Source: an uncultured Pseudomonadota bacterium
GTDB lineage: Bacteria; Pseudomonadota; Alphaproteobacteria; Rs-D84
Assembly: GCA_947165555.1 (NCBI GenBank)
Contig: CAMVAR010000025.1
Coordinates: 1-8,012, forward strand
Direction of reading: 5' to 3'
DNA length: 8,012 nt
Shown here: positions 6,387 to 8,012 of the stretch, piece by piece
Layout of the letters: each line of letters begins with the position of its first letter
Numbering within the stretch: the first letter of the stretch is position 1
Program-made: the position numbers and the translations under genes
Notes under the pieces: model-generated
Told to the model about the DNA's origin: nothing
The model's database searches: none
Seen by the model: the letters and a program-made list of their open reading frames with translations, nothing else

Positions 6387-6719
6387 CTACCTTGATTTTT
6401 TGTTTGGTATATTTGTAAATATTTGTCGGGCGATTTTATATGGACATTTGCCATCGCGCATGCGTTGTAAACATTTTTGAATTTTGTTTTCCGTTGGTTT
6501 TTGTGCGTTTGGCGACATACATTTAAATTTTATATCGTCGCAATGAATAAAGAAAGTGTCCCCGAAATAATCTGGTTTTTGCAAATGCATATGGGTTAAA
6601 CATTCACATGCTTTGTAATCCCATACAATGTTGGTCACATATACATCTTTACCGTTTTTGTGCTGTACGGTTTTGTTAATATCATTCGTTACAAAAATGA
6701 TTTTTTTTGTTTTGCTCAT
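6387..6719 (-). CDS. Hypothetical Cys-rich protein, 110 residues, between gatC and gatA
   Basis: Not recognised. Three consecutive ATG codons occur at 6725, 6722 and 6719. AGG (6728-6726) directly abuts the first and is six bases from the third, so the third is the likely start (MSKTKKIIFV). The gap to gatA is six bases, and the gap from the preceding gene is one base (to the first ATG), so it belongs to the gatC-gatA unit. Six cysteines: C38, C40, C60, C67, C83, C92 (counted from the chosen start), with 'ACECLTHMH' and 'HCDDIKFKC'. This could bind a metal ion but matches no classical zinc finger. The segment C83-LQR-M-R-D-G-K-C92 resembles C111-PLC-M-Q-D-G-Q-C120 of the adjacent protein. The protein is basic and lacks a signal peptide or membrane segment, so it is probably cytoplasmic. 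Function unknown. Confidence 0.68.
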   Translation of the reverse strand: MSKTKKIIFVTNDINKTVQHKNGKDVYVTNIVWDYKACECLTHMHLQKPDYFGDTFFIHCDDIKFKCMSPNAQKPTENKIQKCLQRMRDGKCPYKIARQIFTNIPNKKSR

Positions 6720-6725
6720 CATCAT

Positions 6726-6728
6726 CCT
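6726..6728 (-). promoter_or_regulatory. Shine-Dalgarno core deciding the start among three ATGs
   Basis: The minus strand reads TAGG followed by ATGATGATG. The AGG is too close to the first ATG to act for it, but has a normal six-base gap to the third (6719-6717). The same bases form part of the TAG stop of the preceding gene. Confidence 0.4.
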
Positions 6729-7155
6729 ATCTTTGTTTTACATATTGTTTTGGGAATAAAACTTCGCCTATAAATTTTTTTATAAATGGTGAAGTGCATT
6801 GTCCGTCCTGCATACACAGTGGACATGTCGACGGGCATCCCGGCCAACATTCACGATTTTCTTCATCGGTAATAATTTCGACAATCAATTCGTTCTTTTT
6901 GTTCTTTGGGCGCAACGGCATAAATATTTTTGGCGCGTCAAAGCCACGCGAATGAATCACATAATCATCAACATGAACATTAAATGCACAGTTGTTATAA
7001 TAATAACAATCGGCAAGTGGACGACGACCACGAATATAATTCAAAAAATCCTGGGTTTGTTGTTCGGTCCATGTGCCCAACTTTAATTTTGTTGGCGCGC
7101 GTCTATCCAGGGAATAGGTTGTAAGAATTACATTTGTTCCTTTCTTGACCGCCAT
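6727..7155 (-). CDS. Hypothetical Cys-cluster protein, 142 residues, downstream of gatC
   Basis: Not recognised. The frame is open back to 7251 inside gatC, but the likely start is the ATG at 7155 (MAVKKGTNVILTTYS), one base after the gatC stop and preceded by GGAAGGGG. Seven cysteines: C50 and C56 in 'DCYYYNNC', then a cluster C103-x3-C107-x3-C111-x2-C114-x5-C120 ('CWPGCPSTCPLCMQDGQC'). The cluster could hold zinc or an iron-sulfur centre, or form disulfides, but there is no signal peptide, so a cytoplasmic metal site is the more natural reading. The middle is beta-rich ('CAFNVHVDDYVIHSRGF', 'KIFMPLRP', 'NELIVEIITDEE'). It shares a short C-terminal motif with the next gene. Arg codons are largely CGT/CGC, like the neighbours, so it does not look recently acquired. 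Its place between gatC and gatA suggests a translation-linked role, but that is inference. Confidence 0.72.
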   Translation of the reverse strand: MAVKKGTNVILTTYSLDRRAPTKLKLGTWTEQQTQDFLNYIRGRRPLADCYYYNNCAFNVHVDDYVIHSRGFDAPKIFMPLRPKNKKNELIVEIITDEENRECWPGCPSTCPLCMQDGQCTSPFIKKFIGEVLFPKQYVKQR

Positions 7156-7156
7156 T

Positions 7157-7453
7157 TTAATCCCCTTCCATAACCTTTGGAACCGCAAAGTATCCGCGTG
7201 AAACGCCCGCCGCATCCGGTGCGTTGGCCAAGATTTTATCGCGAATGCCACCGTCGGTCACCACATCGTGACGGCGGGGCAGGGCATGTTCCGCCGGCGA
7301 CAACATCGGTTCGATACCCGTTGTATCAATTTGCTTTAATTTATCAATCCATTCAATCACAGAATCTATGTTCATCTGTTCCAATTTTTCATCCGGAATA
7401 TCAATTTTGATAAGTTCCGCGAATTTGTGTAATTGACTCTTGCTAAATGCCAT
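7157..7453 (-). CDS. gatC: Aspartyl/glutamyl-tRNA(Asn/Gln) amidotransferase subunit C
   Basis: A 98-residue GatC of normal size. It is the small belt-like subunit that holds GatA and GatB together. Visible family blocks: N-terminal helix 'KSQLHKFAELIKIDIPDEKL' region (residues 5-24), 'VIEWIDKLKQIDTTGIEPM' (32-50), 'RRHDVVTDGG' (60-69), 'KILANAPDAAG' (73-83) and the C-terminal 'GYFAVPKVMEGD' (87-98). The start at 7453 has AGG on the minus strand seven bases upstream (AGGATTACAAATG). It is the first gene of the leftward unit gatC, 142-residue unknown, 110-residue unknown, gatA, 180-residue unknown. A strong promoter candidate lies immediately upstream. It is divergent from ruvX across 37 bases. 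Confidence 0.96.
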   Translation of the reverse strand: MAFSKSQLHKFAELIKIDIPDEKLEQMNIDSVIEWIDKLKQIDTTGIEPMLSPAEHALPRRHDVVTDGGIRDKILANAPDAAGVSRGYFAVPKVMEGD

Positions 7454-7468
7454 TTGTAATCCTATATT
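7440..7468 (+). promoter_or_regulatory. Candidate promoter of ruvX
   Basis: -35 TTGCTA (7440-7445, four of six), 17-base spacer, -10 TATATT (7463-7468, five of six). Transcription would begin near 7475, just before the ruvX Shine-Dalgarno at 7476-7483. The -35 and part of the spacer lie within gatC. It is weaker than the opposing gatC promoter and would overlap it head-on. The leader would be only about 16 bases. Confidence 0.35.
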
Positions 7469-7475
7469 TATATGT

Positions 7476-7483
7476 AAAGGTGA
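7476..7483 (+). promoter_or_regulatory. Ribosome binding site of ruvX
   Basis: AAAGGTGA lies seven bases before the ATG at 7491. It decides the ruvX start against an in-frame upstream ATG at 7440 that would overlap gatC and add 17 non-family residues. The last base also forms the edge of the gatC -10 element on the other strand. Confidence 0.65.
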
Positions 7484-7510
7484 TTATACAATGATTTTGT
7501 CGAATTTCAA
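7483..7510 (-). promoter_or_regulatory. Candidate sigma70-type promoter of the gatC-gatA operon
   Basis: On the minus strand: -35 TTGAAA (7510-7505, five of six consensus bases), 16-base spacer, -10 TATAAT (7488-7483, six of six). Transcription would begin near 7476, giving a leader of about 23 bases that includes the gatC AGG site. The -35 lies inside the first codons of ruvX. This is the best promoter match I found in the window. Confidence 0.7.
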
Positions 7511-7946
7511 GGCTTTTCCCCGTATTGGCCGATTGGTCGGAATCGATTGGGGCGCGCGGCGCACCGGGGTTGCCGTGTCGGATGAAAGTCACGAATTTGT
7601 CTTTGCGCGTGCGCCGATTGTTTCTGATACGCCCCAAGATTTATTAAATGCAATATTACATATTGTAAATTCAGAAAAAATTGTTGGTATTGTTATTGGT
7701 TTGCCACTGTGGATGGATGGGGCGGAATCGGAAACAACCGCGATGGTACGTAAATTTGCAGAAGAATTATCAACACGCACAGATGTTCCAATAATGTTTA
7801 TTGATGAAACATTGTCGTCCACCGCCGCCCAAGAACAAATGGGACGCGTGCGTGTGCGCGACATCAAAGAAAAATTGGATTCAGAATCCGCCCGATTGAT
7901 ACTTGAAAACGCCATTGCGTTGATTGGTCGGGAATTTGCATATTAG
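7491..7946 (+). CDS. ruvX: Putative pre-16S rRNA nuclease / Holliday junction resolvase-like RuvX (YqgF family)
   Basis: A 151-residue RNase H-fold protein of normal YqgF length. The family is implicated in 5'-end maturation of 16S rRNA and was first described as a Holliday junction resolvase homologue. Motifs in order: 'LVGIDWGARRTGVAVSD' (15-31) with D19 as the first acidic residue; 'VIGLPLWMDGAESETT' (68-83); 'FIDETLSSTAAQEQM' (103-117) with E106; and 'KLDSESARLILENAI' (128-142) with D130 where the family has 'DAVAAALIL'. The acidic triad therefore appears intact. The start at 7491 follows a good ribosome binding site. It is divergent from gatC, and its stop overlaps a possible GTG start of the next gene. 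Association of ruvX with gatC/gatA is, to my knowledge, common in alphaproteobacteria, though often on the same strand. Confidence 0.93.
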   Translation: MILSNFKAFPRIGRLVGIDWGARRTGVAVSDESHEFVFARAPIVSDTPQDLLNAILHIVNSEKIVGIVIGLPLWMDGAESETTAMVRKFAEELSTRTDVPIMFIDETLSSTAAQEQMGRVRVRDIKEKLDSESARLILENAIALIGREFAY

Positions 7947-8012
7947 TGGTACAATTTAAACCAAGGTTTTTTATATACACCCCGAATGGAAAAATCAAAA
8001 TTTATAACACAT
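7946..8012 (+). CDS. cysS: Probable start of cysteinyl-tRNA synthetase (partial, runs off window)
   Basis: After ruvX the frame from a GTG at 7946-7948 is open to the window end. Its G is the last base of the ruvX TAG. The 22 visible residues end 'PNGKIKIYNT' followed by a codon beginning with T. CysS proteins characteristically start with a short lead and then '(L/I)xxYNTLTR', so a T-initial Leu codon would fit. The 12 or so residues before 'NGKIK' are longer than usual for CysS, and no good Shine-Dalgarno precedes the GTG (GGGA lies 12 bases away), so the start is uncertain. No other start codon lies in this frame before the motif. The ATG at 7994-7996 region is in another frame and lacks a binding site. 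The identification rests on about nine residues. Confidence 0.42.
   Translation, partial: MVQFKPRFFIYTPNGKIKIYNT

Noticed and set aside
7156..7251. N-terminal extension of the 142-residue gene to an ATG at 7251 inside gatC
   Set aside because: The extension would overlap conserved gatC codons; the ATG at 7155 has a strong ribosome binding site one base after the gatC stop.
7440..7490. Upstream ruvX start at 7440
   Set aside because: The added residues are not RuvX-like, overlap gatC, and the ATG at 7491 has a clear Shine-Dalgarno.
1..8012. CRISPR array, insertion sequence or tandem repeats
   Set aside because: No regularly spaced repeats, transposase-like ORF or terminal inverted repeats were seen on reading through both strands.

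Overview
This window looks like part of a compact, Gram-negative, probably alphaproteobacterial chromosome. A C-terminal outer-membrane beta-barrel ends in Phe. GatB carries the 'PNTQVS.VD.AMPGMLPV.N' style of block that I associate with alphaproteobacterial GatB. A gatC-gatA cluster lies next to ruvX. Gaps between same-strand genes are about 1-14 bases. The exact clade cannot be named from the sequence alone. GC varies: six 60-base blocks counted by hand in gatA average about 49%, while the gene at 4368-4910 is about 31%.

Layout, left to right. (1) 3-857 (+): 3' end of an autotransporter-like outer-membrane protein, cut by the window start. (2) 854-4232 (-): an apparent operon read leftwards, gatB, a 117-residue unknown, a 52-residue unknown, then miaB. 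The miaB stop overlaps the barrel gene's stop tail to tail. (3) 4233-4362: short control region and tRNA-Phe(GAA) on +, with overlapping -10 elements for gatB (-) and the tRNA (+). (4) 4368-7453 (-): a second apparent operon read leftwards, gatC, a 142-residue Cys-rich unknown, a 110-residue Cys-rich unknown, gatA, then a 180-residue AT-rich unknown that ends five bases from the tRNA. (5) 7454-7490: a 37-base divergent region holding a strong gatC promoter. (6) 7491-7946 (+): ruvX/yqgF, then an open frame from 7946 to the window end that reads like the N-terminus of cysteinyl-tRNA synthetase (cysS).

The recognisable genes centre on translation. GatA, GatB and GatC form the amidotransferase that converts Glu-tRNA(Gln) (and/or Asp-tRNA(Asn)) to the correct aminoacyl-tRNA. 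MiaB methylthiolates A37 of tRNAs reading UNN codons, and the tRNA-Phe here has the A36-A37-A38 context of such a substrate. RuvX/YqgF is linked to 16S rRNA 5'-end maturation, and CysS would charge tRNA-Cys.

The unexplained content is five small genes threaded between these housekeeping genes. Two of them, between gatC and gatA, share a Cx3M[QR]DG[QK]C motif and may be related. One is AT-rich, uses AGA/AGG arginine codons and sits beside a tRNA, so it may be acquired. I see no CRISPR array, insertion sequence, clear hairpin terminator or non-coding stretch above 300 bases.
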